DNA of 64,000 bases from CAWUKV01 sp963923025 (GCA_963923025.1 CAWUKV010000003.1:1-64000), one strand, 5' to 3'. Positions 18,085-27,241 are shown, counted from the first letter of the stretch. The notes: a model not told the origin generated them from the letters alone. A program made the numbers and translations.

Positions 18085-19632
18085 TTACTGCTCCTTCTTC
18101 AACAGCGGGAAAGCAATCACATCGCGGATGCTGGCGCTGTCGGTCAGCAGCATAACCAGTCGGTCGATGCCCATGCCCATGCCTGCTGCGGGGGGCATGC
18201 CGTACTCTAGCGCAGTCAAAAAGTCTTCATCAACGCCCTGGGCTTCGAGGTCGCCTGCCGCCTTTTTCTCGGCTTGGGCCTCCAGGCGCTGGCGCTGATC
18301 TAAGGGATCAGTCAGCTCCGAAAAGCCGTTAGCGGTTTCGCGTCCGACAATAAACAGCTCAAACCGTTCAACCAAGCCCGGCTTACTGCGGTGGGGCTTA
18401 GCCAGGGGCGAGATTTCGACCGGATAGTCGGTAATAAAGGTGGGCTGAATCAGCGTTTCTTCGACTTTCTGCTCAAAAGCTTCGTTAAGTAGGTTGCCCA
18501 GGCTGGGGCAATCGTCAATGTTGGTGATACCGGCCTGTTTGGCAGCGGTTTTGCCCTCGTCCAAATTGGCAAACTGGGTAAAGTCTAACCCCGTTTTATC
18601 TTTCACCGCGTCGTGCATGGTCGTGCGCTGCCAAGGGCGAGTCAGGTCGATCTTCTCACCCTGGTAGGTGATATCGGTGGTCCCTAACGCGTCCTTTGCA
18701 GCCGTGACAATTAGGGCCTCGGTAATGTCCATCATCTGGTCGTAGTCGATGTAGGTCTGGTAGATCTCAATCGACGTGAATTCGGGATTATGACGGGTGG
18801 AGACACCCTCATTGCGAAAGATACGCCCCATTTCAAACACCTTCTCGAAGCCACCCACCAGCAGCCGCTTTAGGTGCAGCTCTGTGGCAATACGCAGGTA
18901 CAGCTCCATATCCAGCGTATTGTGATAAGTGATGAAGGGTCTTGCCTCTGCCCCACCAGCCTCCGGCTGTAGCACAGGGGTTTCAATTTCAATAAATCCC
19001 TGCTGGTCTAGCTGACGGCGGATAGAGGCGGTAATCAGTGCACGCTTGCGGAAGGTGTCGCGCACTTCGGGATTGACGATCAGGTCCACGTAGCGCTGGC
19101 GGTAGCGCTTGGCTACATCAGTCAATCCGTGCCACTTGTCAGGCAGGGGCAGCAGCGACTTGGTGAGAATGGCATATTCCGAGACTTTGACCGACAGTTC
19201 ACCTTTGTCCGTCCGCTTAAGCGTGCCCTTAACGCCCATAATGTCGCCTGCGTCGGTGAGCTGCTTCAGGTGGGCGAAGGCCTGCTCGTCCGTATCGGCC
19301 ATGGCGGCCTGGATGGTTTTCTTATCCAAGTACAGCTGAATGGTGCCGGTTTCGTCTTGCAGGGTAAAGAAGGCCAGCTTGCCAAAGACTCGGCGGGTCA
19401 GGATGCGGCCCGCGATCGCAACGGCGTCTTCGATTTCTTCGCCAGCGGGCAGATCGGCATACTCGCTTTGCAGATCGGCAGTGTGGTGCGTAATAGGCCA
19501 GTCGTAGGCGTAAGGGTTCAGGCCCAGCCGCTTAAGGTCATCCACCTTCTGTACGCGGGCGGCGCGAAGGTCGCGGTCGTCGTTAGGTTGGGAGCCAGCG
19601 TTTGAGGCGTTGGGTGTCGAGTCAGCAGCCAT
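18085..19632 (-). CDS. lysS: Lysyl-tRNA synthetase, class II
   Basis: 515 residues. The OB-fold anticodon-binding domain occupies about residues 70-170 (VAIAGRILTRRVFGKLAFF). The class II catalytic domain contains motif 1 (RKRALITASIRRQLDQQGF), motif 2 (FRNEGVSTRHNPEFTSIE) and motif 3 (GMGMGIDRLVMLLT). It charges tRNA-Lys. A large polar N-terminus precedes the OB fold. It lies 230 bases downstream of nadE on the same strand and may be transcribed separately. Confidence 0.96.
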   Translation of the reverse strand: MAADSTPNASNAGSQPNDDRDLRAARVQKVDDLKRLGLNPYAYDWPITHHTADLQSEYADLPAGEEIEDAVAIAGRILTRRVFGKLAFFTLQDETGTIQLYLDKKTIQAAMADTDEQAFAHLKQLTDAGDIMGVKGTLKRTDKGELSVKVSEYAILTKSLLPLPDKWHGLTDVAKRYRQRYVDLIVNPEVRDTFRKRALITASIRRQLDQQGFIEIETPVLQPEAGGAEARPFITYHNTLDMELYLRIATELHLKRLLVGGFEKVFEMGRIFRNEGVSTRHNPEFTSIEIYQTYIDYDQMMDITEALIVTAAKDALGTTDITYQGEKIDLTRPWQRTTMHDAVKDKTGLDFTQFANLDEGKTAAKQAGITNIDDCPSLGNLLNEAFEQKVEETLIQPTFITDYPVEISPLAKPHRSKPGLVERFELFIVGRETANGFSELTDPLDQRQRLEAQAEKKAAGDLEAQGVDEDFLTALEYGMPPAAGMGMGIDRLVMLLTDSASIRDVIAFPLLKKEQ

Positions 19633-19862
19633 TAGATAGGATTGGGTCTGAAATTGCCAGCCCCTATCTTATCGGTCTACCGGGTAAAAGTTCCATTGAC
19701 GAAGAGGCGTTCTGGCCTGAGACTCTGCAAGTGGCTGTCGTCAACTTCCCACAGCGCATTTGGGTCGGAGATCCAGATGGCACAAAGTACGGGGCCACCG
19801 TAAGTACGGAGCTACAGGGCTTACCATCACGCCGCTCAAACAGGTTTTGCTCATCACGTGGC

Positions 19863-21635
19863 CTAGGATTGTACGAGTACCGGCTGTGACTGTGCTAGGG
19901 ACCAGCGGCTGGCAATGGGCATCCGCCAACCCGTACCAAAGGCACGATCGGTCACCTTTAGGACAGGCGGGGCCTGACGGCGCTTAAATTCGGCACGAGT
20001 AACCAAACGGACAATACGGTCCACGGTTGCGGCATCGTGCCCAGCAGAGACAATTTCAGCAGCGGACTGGTGCTGTTGAATCAGACGTTCGAGTACGTCG
20101 TCGAGAATATCGTAGGAGGGAAGAGAGTCTTGATCGACCTGCCCCGGTTTGAGTTCGGCACTGGGGGGCTTAATTAAGATATTTTCTGGAATAATTTCGG
20201 CAGCGCTATTGGGCCGAGTAAACCCTTGAATCAGACCAAGGTGCTTGGACTGGCCTGCCTTAGCCTGGCGATTTAGCCAGCGGCACAGGGCATAGACACG
20301 GGTTTTAGGCACATCTGCGATTACGGCTAGGCCCCCGTTCATGTCGCCATAGAGGGTGCAGTAGCCCACGGCCATTTCAGACTTGTTGCCGGTAGAGAGC
20401 AGCAGGTTACCAAACTTGTTGGAAATTGCCATGAGCAGGTTGCCGCGAATGCGCGACTGTAGATTCTCTTCGGTTACACCTGCTTCGGTGCCAGCAAAGA
20501 GGGATTCAAACACCTGATCGTAGCCCTGCATCAGCGGCGCAATCTTCAGCGTTTGGGCCGGGCCGCCCAAATTCTCTGTCAGCTTTTCGGCGTCGCGAAC
20601 AGAGTGATCAGAGCTGTAGGGAGAGGGCATGAGCACGCTAAGGACATTTTCAGCCCCAAGGGCCGCAGCGGCAACGGCAACAACTAGCGCTGAGTCAATG
20701 CCTCCACTGAGGCCAACAACAGCTTTTTTGAAGCCACACTTACGAGCATAGTCGCGCACGCCAAGCACCAGCGCGGACCAAATTTCTGCATCGGTGTCGG
20801 TGGTTAAAGGTGAAATGTAGGCCGTTTGCAAATCCCCGTTGTGATAGTCGATCATCTGCAAATCTGCTTTAAAGGCCGCAGCTCGACTGACAACATCGCC
20901 TTGCCGGTTCAGACATACACTGCACCCGTCAAAAATGAGATCATCATTGCCGCCCACCTGGTTGACGTAGACAATCGGGCAACCGTGTGTCTGAGTCGCG
21001 TGGCGGATCATTTCTTCTCGCAGCTGCTGTTTGCCTACGGTGTAGGGCGACCCAGACAGGTTCACAACCAGGTCTACGCCAGCCTCCACCAGTTCAGCCG
21101 TTGGATTTACCGGATAGGCTCGCTGCCCCCAGAAACCCTCGTCATTCCATAGGTCTTCGCAAATGGTGACACCAATGTGGACAGGGGTACCATCAAAATC
21201 GTTGAGGAAAAAGTGATTGGGCTCTGTTCCTGACTCAAAGTAGCGGTCGTCGTCGAATACGTCGTAGGTGGGTAGCAGACGCTTATGAAAAACGGCTTTG
21301 ACCTGTCCGTCTTCGAGTAGAGCCATACTGTTATAAATGGGCTTTTCACCTGCAACACCTGCGTTGGGGTTCGGTGCCACGGTACCGACCAGCACCGCCA
21401 GCCCCTTGGGAAGATCCTGGGCAACTTGCCGCAGCGTCTGCTGCATCAGGTCCACAAAGCTGGGACGGAGCAACAAATCGCGGGGCGAATAGCCGCAAAG
21501 GGAGAGTTCTGGCGTCAGTAGGAGTCTAGCTCCTTGTCCAGCAGCAGTTTGAGCCGCAGCAAGAATCTGCTGGGCGTTGTTCGCAATGTCGCCAATGGTG
21601 GGGTTGAGCTGTGCGATCGCAATCTTCATTGTCAA
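19863..21635 (-). CDS. nadE: Glutamine-dependent NAD+ synthase
   Basis: 590 residues in two domains. The N-terminal nitrilase-like amidase (to about residue 260) has the catalytic triad region RLLLTPELSLCGYSPRDLL (Glu), FHKRLLPTYDVFDD (Lys) and VTICEDLWNDEGFW (Cys). The C-terminal ATP pyrophosphatase has the P-loop VGLSGGIDSALV and SNKFGNLLLSTGNKSE. It converts nicotinate adenine dinucleotide to NAD with ammonia channelled from glutamine, the last step of the pathway whose other genes lie just upstream (pncB, nadD, nrtR). Confidence 0.96.
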   Translation of the reverse strand: MTMKIAIAQLNPTIGDIANNAQQILAAAQTAAGQGARLLLTPELSLCGYSPRDLLLRPSFVDLMQQTLRQVAQDLPKGLAVLVGTVAPNPNAGVAGEKPIYNSMALLEDGQVKAVFHKRLLPTYDVFDDDRYFESGTEPNHFFLNDFDGTPVHIGVTICEDLWNDEGFWGQRAYPVNPTAELVEAGVDLVVNLSGSPYTVGKQQLREEMIRHATQTHGCPIVYVNQVGGNDDLIFDGCSVCLNRQGDVVSRAAAFKADLQMIDYHNGDLQTAYISPLTTDTDAEIWSALVLGVRDYARKCGFKKAVVGLSGGIDSALVVAVAAAALGAENVLSVLMPSPYSSDHSVRDAEKLTENLGGPAQTLKIAPLMQGYDQVFESLFAGTEAGVTEENLQSRIRGNLLMAISNKFGNLLLSTGNKSEMAVGYCTLYGDMNGGLAVIADVPKTRVYALCRWLNRQAKAGQSKHLGLIQGFTRPNSAAEIIPENILIKPPSAELKPGQVDQDSLPSYDILDDVLERLIQQHQSAAEIVSAGHDAATVDRIVRLVTRAEFKRRQAPPVLKVTDRAFGTGWRMPIASRWSLAQSQPVLVQS

Positions 21636-21680
21636 AATCCTTATTTTTAATATGTTTGTGAAGCCATTTTTGTGGAGCCA

Positions 21681-22448
21681 TTAAGTAAACACCATCGGCT
21701 TATCTTTTAGCGGCTCAAACGCCTCGGCATCAAACTGGTATAGGCTTGCCGGTCGCCCAGCCCCACGCGAGGTCTTGATGCCTGTGTCTTTTAGTACTTT
21801 GAGCTTTAGCAGGCGGGTACGAAAGTTGGAGTAGTCGGCAAATCCTTCGCCCAAAATAGAGGTGTAAAGCTGGTATACGTCCCCCAGCGTAAACATTTCA
21901 GGCAGCACATCAAACGCGACAGGGCTATACTGCACCTTGCTTTTGAGTCGACCGTGGCCGTAGTTCAAAATCTCGTTGTGGTCAAAGGCCAGCTGGGGAA
22001 TGCGATTGACCGGGTACCAGGCAATACCGCTGACGCCATCGGCAATCAGTTCGGCCTCGGCAAAGCGAACCAGGGCAAAGTAGCTAACCGATAGGTAGCG
22101 GACGCCGTAGGCATCCTCAGCTTCGCGGGGATCGCGCTGGGGGCCGCCAAAGGTGTAAAGCTGTTCGAGGTACAGATTGTTGACTCGAATCTTTTCTGAC
22201 AGCATCCGGTAAGCGGCTTTCTCTAGCGATTCGCCTTGGCGCACCAGCGTACCCGGCAGGCTCCAGGTGCTGGCGTAGGGCGGATCGTGGCGCATGACCA
22301 GCAGCACCATTAGGCGATGCTGCTCGGTATCGACCGAGAAAATAACATTATCAACACCCACCTTAAAATCAGCGAGGGCGTTAACAGAATTATCAGCTGG
22401 CGTTACCGGGTGGCTGCGTTTTTTGGGCGAGGTGAGTTTTCCAGGCAT
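21681..22448 (-). CDS. nrtR: NrtR-type Nudix transcriptional regulator of NAD metabolism
   Basis: 255 residues. An N-terminal Nudix-like domain (about 25-165: VDNVIFSVD, SLPGTLVRQGESLEKAAYRML) is followed by a winged-helix domain with FTLGDVYQLYTSILGE and KDTGIKTSRGAGRPASLYQ. This two-domain plan is that of NrtR, a repressor that senses ADP-ribose-type molecules and controls NAD genes. In the catalytic box the usual REXXEE is degraded (GESLEKAAYRMLSEKI), so it is likely a sensor rather than a hydrolase. It sits between nadD and nadE; its 5' end overlaps nadD by 46 bases. The palindrome at 24477-24497 is its probable operator. Confidence 0.85.
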   Translation of the reverse strand: MPGKLTSPKKRSHPVTPADNSVNALADFKVGVDNVIFSVDTEQHRLMVLLVMRHDPPYASTWSLPGTLVRQGESLEKAAYRMLSEKIRVNNLYLEQLYTFGGPQRDPREAEDAYGVRYLSVSYFALVRFAEAELIADGVSGIAWYPVNRIPQLAFDHNEILNYGHGRLKSKVQYSPVAFDVLPEMFTLGDVYQLYTSILGEGFADYSNFRTRLLKLKVLKDTGIKTSRGAGRPASLYQFDAEAFEPLKDKPMVFT

Positions 22449-23020
22449 GGGTAGAGGTGGTGTTCGTAGATGTAGTCTTGTACGGCAGGAGGAACCGCCT
22501 GAAGGTTAGCGGCAGCATGGCGGTAGGCGCTAGAGGAGATGTCGAACTGCTGCGGTGGGGTGGCGATCTCAACTGTTGCCCCATGCTGCCGTAGCTGATC
22601 GACCTCTCGCTCGTGGAGGGGATAACCCGGACGGGGGAAAACCAGGATTTTGGCCTGCTGAAAGATTGCGTCGGACTGGTACCACTTGGGCATTTGCTGC
22701 ACAAGGTCTGCCCCAATCACAAAGGTAAAGGTGGCCCGAGGCCAAATTTCCCTTGCCCGTTCTATGGTGACGGACGTGAAACGATGGCTAAGGTCAGAGT
22801 GAAGCTGCACCGTGCCTGCTGAGGGCTGCTCCGGCAAGTTCTCAATCATCAGCTCCAGCATGCGCATGCGGTCTGCCAGCGGCGACTGCCCGTCTTTATA
22901 GGGATTATCTGACGCCCACACAGCCACATGATCAAATTGCTGACTGAGCCAGGAGAGAATACCGCGATGCCCCTTGTGGGGTGGGTCGGCGCTGGTGCCA
23001 AATAGGGCAATGTTTTGCAT
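22403..23020 (-). CDS. nadD: Nicotinate-nucleotide adenylyltransferase
   Basis: About 205 residues from ATG 23020 (MQNIALFGTSADPPHKGH). The nucleotidyltransferase motif is normally GGSFDPxHxGH; here it reads FGTSADPPHKGH. The C-terminal ISSSAYR box is also present (DISSSAYRHAAA). It adenylates nicotinate mononucleotide to deamido-NAD. An in-frame ATG at 23080 would add 20 residues without family likeness. The last 46 bases overlap the start of nrtR in another frame, which implies tight coupling. Confidence 0.88.
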   Translation of the reverse strand: MQNIALFGTSADPPHKGHRGILSWLSQQFDHVAVWASDNPYKDGQSPLADRMRMLELMIENLPEQPSAGTVQLHSDLSHRFTSVTIERAREIWPRATFTFVIGADLVQQMPKWYQSDAIFQQAKILVFPRPGYPLHEREVDQLRQHGATVEIATPPQQFDISSSAYRHAAANLQAVPPAVQDYIYEHHLYPCLENSPRPKNAATR

Positions 23021-23091
23021 CAGAAAAATCTGGGATGATGGGGTGATCATAGAGGAACTACACCGTTGTGCTCGACCCAATGGTGTAATCG

Positions 23092-24459
23092 TCAGGATCG
23101 AGGGGTTCGCCGGGTCGTCTCGGTTAATCGCCGCAGTCCGTTAGACAGGGCCACCGTATAGTCTCCCGGCTCCTCCACGTTGCGTACGCTAGCCGGAAGC
23201 TGTTTTACCGACTGCGCAGTTCGCTGGGCAATCACCTCGACCTTCTCAGCAGGCTTAACTCGCTTGCCGTCGCTCATGACCATCTCTAGCAAGGCTGTTT
23301 CATCGGTTTCGGTTGCTTCCACCGCTAACGCCAGCCGGTCTTTTACCGCCTGACCGTCCGCTATCCGACGAAAAATCTGCTTGCGGCCAGGATAGGTGAG
23401 CTTGCCGCTCGATTCTTTCATGACGGGGATGCTATCGATTTCTACCAGCTTGTACACGCCGTTGACAGGACTACCCGTCACCAGTTTGGTACCAAAGCCG
23501 AAGCCGTCAATCACCGCGCCGTCGCGCTGGAGCTGCACCAGGGCACACTCGTCGAGATCGCCACTGGCAAAGATGGGGGTGTTGGGCTGGTGCGATCGCA
23601 CCTGCCGAGACAGCACTGCCAAGTCCCCAGAATCTAACCGCACCCCGGTCAGCCCCGTTTCATTCTTGGCCAATCGCTGTGCTGCGGCCACTGTGTCGTA
23701 GGTGTCAATCAGCAATGGTGCACCCGGAAAGTAGCGGTGAAAGGCTTCGAAAGCGTCATCCTCGGTGCCCTCAATCGCGGCGATCGCCATCACCAGTGCA
23801 TGGGCCATGGTCCCCACCGGCTTCTGACCCAGCTTCAACGCGGCTAGCACATTGGAGGTGGCCGTCAGTCCCCCAGCCAGCGCGGCGCGGGCAGCCCAGA
23901 GCGACCCCTGGGGGCTAAAGGCCCGGCGGGTGCCAAACTCTAGCAGGGTGGCCTCGGGCCCAGCTACATCTCGCAGCCGCGCTGCCCGTGTGGCAATCAG
24001 CGTTTGGTAGTTGAGCGTATTGAGCAGGTAGGTTTCCACCACTTGGGCCTGCCACAGCGGTGCCTCCACCCGCAGCATGGGCTCATTGGCAAACACCGCC
24101 GTTCCTTCGGGTACCGCCCACACATCGCCCGTGAATCCCCCCTCCATCAGCAGTGACCAAAATCGGTCCGGCGCGTGGTCAAACAGGCCAGTCTGACGCA
24201 GGGCGTCGATTTGCGCTGAGCCAAATCGAAACTGCTCTAAATAGTCCAACGCCTGAGACAGCCCCATTGCAATCAGGTAGCCAAATCCTTCGGGTAGACG
24301 TCGGGCAAATAACTCGAAGCTAGCGGTGCGCTGGTCGAGTTCCTCACCGGCATAGCAGGCCGACATCGTGAGCTGGTACAGGTCCGTCAGCAGGCCATAA
24401 TCCTCGGGCGAAATGCCCAGCGCGGGGTCAAGCAGTGACTGATGTAGCAGGCCGTTCAT
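23092..24459 (-). CDS. pncB: Nicotinate phosphoribosyltransferase
   Basis: 455 residues. It makes nicotinate mononucleotide from nicotinate and PRPP, the first step of NAD salvage. Motifs: GLLTDLYQLTMSACY at the N-terminus, LLEFGTRRAFSPQGSLWAAR, LIDTYDTV, GVRLDSGDLAVLSRQVR and FASGDLDE. The start is ATG 24459 with AGAGG six bases upstream; the frame runs back to a TTG at 24495 inside the operator-like palindrome, which is not a credible start. It is the first gene of the pncB-nadD-nrtR-nadE set. Confidence 0.95.
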   Translation of the reverse strand: MNGLLHQSLLDPALGISPEDYGLLTDLYQLTMSACYAGEELDQRTASFELFARRLPEGFGYLIAMGLSQALDYLEQFRFGSAQIDALRQTGLFDHAPDRFWSLLMEGGFTGDVWAVPEGTAVFANEPMLRVEAPLWQAQVVETYLLNTLNYQTLIATRAARLRDVAGPEATLLEFGTRRAFSPQGSLWAARAALAGGLTATSNVLAALKLGQKPVGTMAHALVMAIAAIEGTEDDAFEAFHRYFPGAPLLIDTYDTVAAAQRLAKNETGLTGVRLDSGDLAVLSRQVRSHQPNTPIFASGDLDECALVQLQRDGAVIDGFGFGTKLVTGSPVNGVYKLVEIDSIPVMKESSGKLTYPGRKQIFRRIADGQAVKDRLALAVEATETDETALLEMVMSDGKRVKPAEKVEVIAQRTAQSVKQLPASVRNVEEPGDYTVALSNGLRRLTETTRRTPRS

Positions 24460-24476
24460 ACAATTCCTCTGACGAC

Positions 24477-24497
24477 TTATGGTTATATTAACCAAAA
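24477..24497. promoter_or_regulatory. Candidate NrtR operator at the pncB promoter
   Basis: A 21-bp palindrome with arms TTATGGTTA and TAACCAAAA around TAT, 8 of 9 positions matching. Read on the minus strand it contains a -10-like TAATAT and lies about 20 bases before the pncB ATG. Its place in front of the NAD genes that include nrtR makes it the natural repressor site. Binding by NrtR is inferred. Confidence 0.6.
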
Positions 24498-24499
24498 TA

Positions 24500-24910
24500 C
24501 AGAAGAAGATCTCGGAAGCTTGGCGAATTTTTAATTTTTATCGGGAGGAGTATGAAATTCGATTATGCGTCAGTCTAGTACGGATGACGCTGAAGGAGGT
24601 GTGTAATAAGCAACGCGCGTGGCAGTCCTAGTTCGAGAGGGAAAGGGAAAAGGGGGGAAAGGATAAAGGGGAAAAGGGGCTCGATTGGGCCCTATTGCGC
24701 GGCTATTTCTTCAGCGGGCCTGTGGAAGGTGGGGGCTCGTTCATCGACAAGAGAAGCTGCCCCCATGGGCACGTCTGCAAAAGGGTTATATTGGTCAACT
24801 GAACTAAAACCAGTTTCTTTTTTGCGCTATCAATTCCAACAAAGATCAACCGCTAAAGATATTCTGATAAGGCGCTCGATCTTCAGTATTGAGCAAATAC
24901 AGACTGTCAA
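24500..24910. other. Intergenic region between divergent pncB and ubiA-like genes, with polypurine tract
   Basis: 411 bases with no credible gene. It holds both promoters and a G/A-only tract (about 24635-24679, units GGGAAAAGG and GGGGAAAAGGGG). Similar tracts occur near 40773, 46029, 49519, 52040 and 63317. Confidence 0.6.
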
Positions 24911-25816
24911 ATGTTACGCGTCACTCCCATGACCCCCACTCAACCGTCCCCCGAGCCGACCTGGATGACCGTTCTCCGGCTAATGCGATGGGATAAGCCA
25001 ACTGGACGGCTAATTCTATTGGTGCCTGCCCTTTGGTCACTGTTTCTGGCTGCTCGGGGACTGCCGCCGCTGCCGCTGCTGGGCGTTGTGATATTGGGCA
25101 CGCTCGCAACCAGTGCCGGGGGCTGTGTCATCAACGACCTCTGGGATCGCGATATCGACCCTAAGGTAGAGCGAACGAAGAATAGGCCTTTGGCGTCTAA
25201 GGCGCTGTCGATAAAGGTTGCGATCGCGATCGCCTTTGTTGCCTTTCTCTGTGCGCTGATCTTGGCTCTGTATCTGCTGCAAAACCCGATTAGCTTTGTC
25301 TTTTGCGTGGCTGCAGTGCCGGTGATTGTGCTGTACCCGCTGGCTAAGCGCGTCTTTCCGGTTCCACAGCTGGTGCTGGCGATCGCCTGGGGCTTTGCCG
25401 TACTGATTCCTTGGAGTGCTGTCACCGGTCAGGTAGAGACGGCGACCTGGCTGCTGTGGGGAGCAGTGGTGCTGTGGACGCTGGGCTTCGATACGGTCTA
25501 TGCCATTCCTGATCGGGAGTACGACCGACAGCTTGGGGTCAACTCCAGTGCTCGTTTTTTTGGATCCAACGCACCGGAGATGGTTGCCATCTTTTTTGCC
25601 GGAACCGCCATCATGCTGTTGTGGCTCGGCATCAACATGACATTAGGCTTTCCGTTCTGGGCGACGCTAGTAGCTGCCTGTGTGCTCTGGTTTACCCATT
25701 ACCGTAAACTGCGCCGTTTTCATCCGCCCCCGCGTGTGTATGGACAAATCTTCCGTCAGAATGTGGCGATCGGGTTCATTCTGCTGGGTGGCATGATTTT
25801 GGGGCTGCTGGCATGA
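24911..25816 (+). CDS. 4-hydroxybenzoate polyprenyltransferase, UbiA family
   Basis: 301 residues with about eight membrane helices. The first Asp-rich motif is NDLWDRDIDPKVERTKNRPL and the second is DTVYAIPDREYDRQLG. Both bind the Mg-prenyl diphosphate. In cyanobacteria this family attaches a solanesyl chain to 4-hydroxybenzoate for plastoquinone. The N-terminus is uncertain: ATG 24911 (MLRVTPMTPT) or ATG 24929. It is monocistronic and divergent from pncB. Confidence 0.88.
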   Translation: MLRVTPMTPTQPSPEPTWMTVLRLMRWDKPTGRLILLVPALWSLFLAARGLPPLPLLGVVILGTLATSAGGCVINDLWDRDIDPKVERTKNRPLASKALSIKVAIAIAFVAFLCALILALYLLQNPISFVFCVAAVPVIVLYPLAKRVFPVPQLVLAIAWGFAVLIPWSAVTGQVETATWLLWGAVVLWTLGFDTVYAIPDREYDRQLGVNSSARFFGSNAPEMVAIFFAGTAIMLLWLGINMTLGFPFWATLVAACVLWFTHYRKLRRFHPPPRVYGQIFRQNVAIGFILLGGMILGLLA

Positions 25817-25845
25817 GGCGGGTTGCCCTGGTTAGATTAACTGCG

Positions 25846-26388
25846 CTACCCGATAAAATACGGCTTTGAAATCCACTGATGGCCAATAATTAGGGCATAA
25901 TATCCTGCAATTGGCATGAATCCAATGAATCGACACAAGATTCCGTAGACATTAGGCCGCATCAGCCACGACAGCTTTCTGTACGACAAGTAGCTCACCA
26001 TAGCGAGGTATATGCCAGTAGCACCAACATAGGGTGGAAAAAGGTAATACCGCAAAATCGAGTTGGAAAAATGTCGGTCGTTAATCGTCTTCTCAAGCCA
26101 TAGGCCGTAATCGTTGGTGAGGGTTTGGAGCAGCAACAGGCTTAGCAGCAACAAACCCACCGCATTGAGGAGTAAAAAGAATTGGGCTGGGATGCGATCG
26201 CAGCGTCCTGCCCAAGCAAGCAATACAATAGCCAGCGTCGCTAACGGTCCGACGATGCAGAGTGCCAAAAATGTGCGGACGCCAAAGTCCCAGAAAACGA
26301 TGGTGTTAATCTCATCCGCCAGCATGATGCTATAAGACAGAGTCACCAACAAAATTACCCCCGCTAGGGTGTTGGCTACGATTCGCAT
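25846..26388 (-). CDS. Hypothetical four-helix membrane protein
   Basis: 180 residues; I do not recognise the family. Hydrophobic segments are near residues 5-24, 38-62, 70-92 and 120-135, with another near 155-170. A polar loop with GLWLEKTINDRHFSNSILRY lies between the third and fourth. There is no signal peptide cleavage site. It is convergent with the prenyltransferase gene (30 bases) and divergent from the VOC gene. Confidence 0.65.
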   Translation of the reverse strand: MRIVANTLAGVILLVTLSYSIMLADEINTIVFWDFGVRTFLALCIVGPLATLAIVLLAWAGRCDRIPAQFFLLLNAVGLLLLSLLLLQTLTNDYGLWLEKTINDRHFSNSILRYYLFPPYVGATGIYLAMVSYLSYRKLSWLMRPNVYGILCRFIGFMPIAGYYALIIGHQWISKPYFIG

Positions 26389-26497
26389 AGGCAGTAGCAG
26401 AATGGTCGTTACGAATGCTCACCTTGGGCTACAGTCCAAAATAGTGAGATTACGAGCTTCATCCAATCACCACCTAGGCCATCACAAGGTATTCCCC

Positions 26498-26872
26498 ATG
26501 ATTCAGCGCCTCATTACTAACATCTGTTCTGATTGCCTGCCTGAAAGCCGCGAGTTTTACACCACCCTGCTGGGATTTGAAGTCACTTTTGACAGTAACT
26601 GGTATATCCAGCTCACTGCACCCGACAATCCTCGCATGGAGCTAGGCTTTATCCAACGAGACAATGAGCTGGTACCAGAAGTCTTTCAGCAGCCCCCCCA
26701 AGGCGTCTACCTAACAGTCGTAGTGGACGATGTGGATGCTGTGTATGCCAAGGCACAGGCAGCTGAGGTAGAGATTGTACAGCCCCCCAAGGACGAGTTT
26801 TATGGACAGCGACGTCTGCTGATCGTAGACCCTAACAAACTACTCATCGATGTTTCAGCCGTCATTCGGTAA
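26498..26872 (+). CDS. VOC-superfamily (glyoxalase/bleomycin resistance-like) protein
   Basis: 124 residues from ATG 26498 (MIQRLITNICSDCLPESR). The two beta-alpha-beta-beta-beta repeats of the VOC fold are visible: SREFYTTLLGFEVTFDSNWY and VYLTVVVDDVDAVYAKAQAA, ending RRLLIVDPNKLLIDV. Substrate unknown: the family covers glyoxalases, dioxygenases and drug-binding proteins. The frame extends upstream to 26369, but those 43 residues are not part of the fold. Confidence 0.8.
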   Translation: MIQRLITNICSDCLPESREFYTTLLGFEVTFDSNWYIQLTAPDNPRMELGFIQRDNELVPEVFQQPPQGVYLTVVVDDVDAVYAKAQAAEVEIVQPPKDEFYGQRRLLIVDPNKLLIDVSAVIR

Positions 26873-26922
26873 TCTGTCGCTATTGGACAAATGATTGAGA
26901 AGAGTTGACTTAGGAGAAAACG

Positions 26923-27051
26923 ATGAGCGGTGGCTTTACATCAGGGGGCGGCATTGGCGGCAATAAGGAACCTGGAGAAGAGCCCCCAGCCTGGTTTGGA
27001 TGTCTGTTTATTATCGTTGTGGCAGTGTTTGTGATGACAGTAGTCCTGTGA
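26923..27051 (+). CDS. Small single-pass membrane protein (42 aa)
   Basis: An ORF of 42 codons preceded by TTAGGAGAAAACG, a strong Shine-Dalgarno seven bases before the ATG. The product has a Gly-rich N-terminus (MSGGFTSGGGIGGNKEPGEE), a Pro-Pro-Ala-Trp turn, and one 19-residue membrane helix that runs to the C-terminus. The composition and signal look like a real small membrane protein, perhaps a regulator or an assembly subunit. No homologue is recognised. It follows the VOC gene by 50 bases on the same strand. Confidence 0.6.
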   Translation: MSGGFTSGGGIGGNKEPGEEPPAWFGCLFIIVVAVFVMTVVL

Positions 27052-27127
27052 AGGGCTTGTCCGAGCGGCATACATTAAGATAATCACAGCACTATGCCAA
27101 AGACTATGCCAAATATCATTGCCTGCC

Positions 27128-27241
27128 ATAGCTGTGACTCTCGCAAGTTTCAATTGCATTGAACTTGCGCCTCGCTTGACCTGCTGTTCTGCCAAGCTTT
27201 TGCCGGAATAGAACAGGTCCAGTCAAGCAAGAAACGCTATG
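27128..27241. repeat. MITE-like nested inverted repeat, copy A
   Basis: Shares long blocks with copy B at 41017: GCAAGTTTCAATTGCATTGA, CGCCTCGCTTGACCTGCTGT, then GTCAAGC and AGAAACGCTAT. Internal stems are AAGTT/AACTT and GCTTGAC/GTCAAGC. The left end is changed relative to copy B by about 11 extra bases. It lies between the 3' ends of two convergent genes. Confidence 0.7.
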
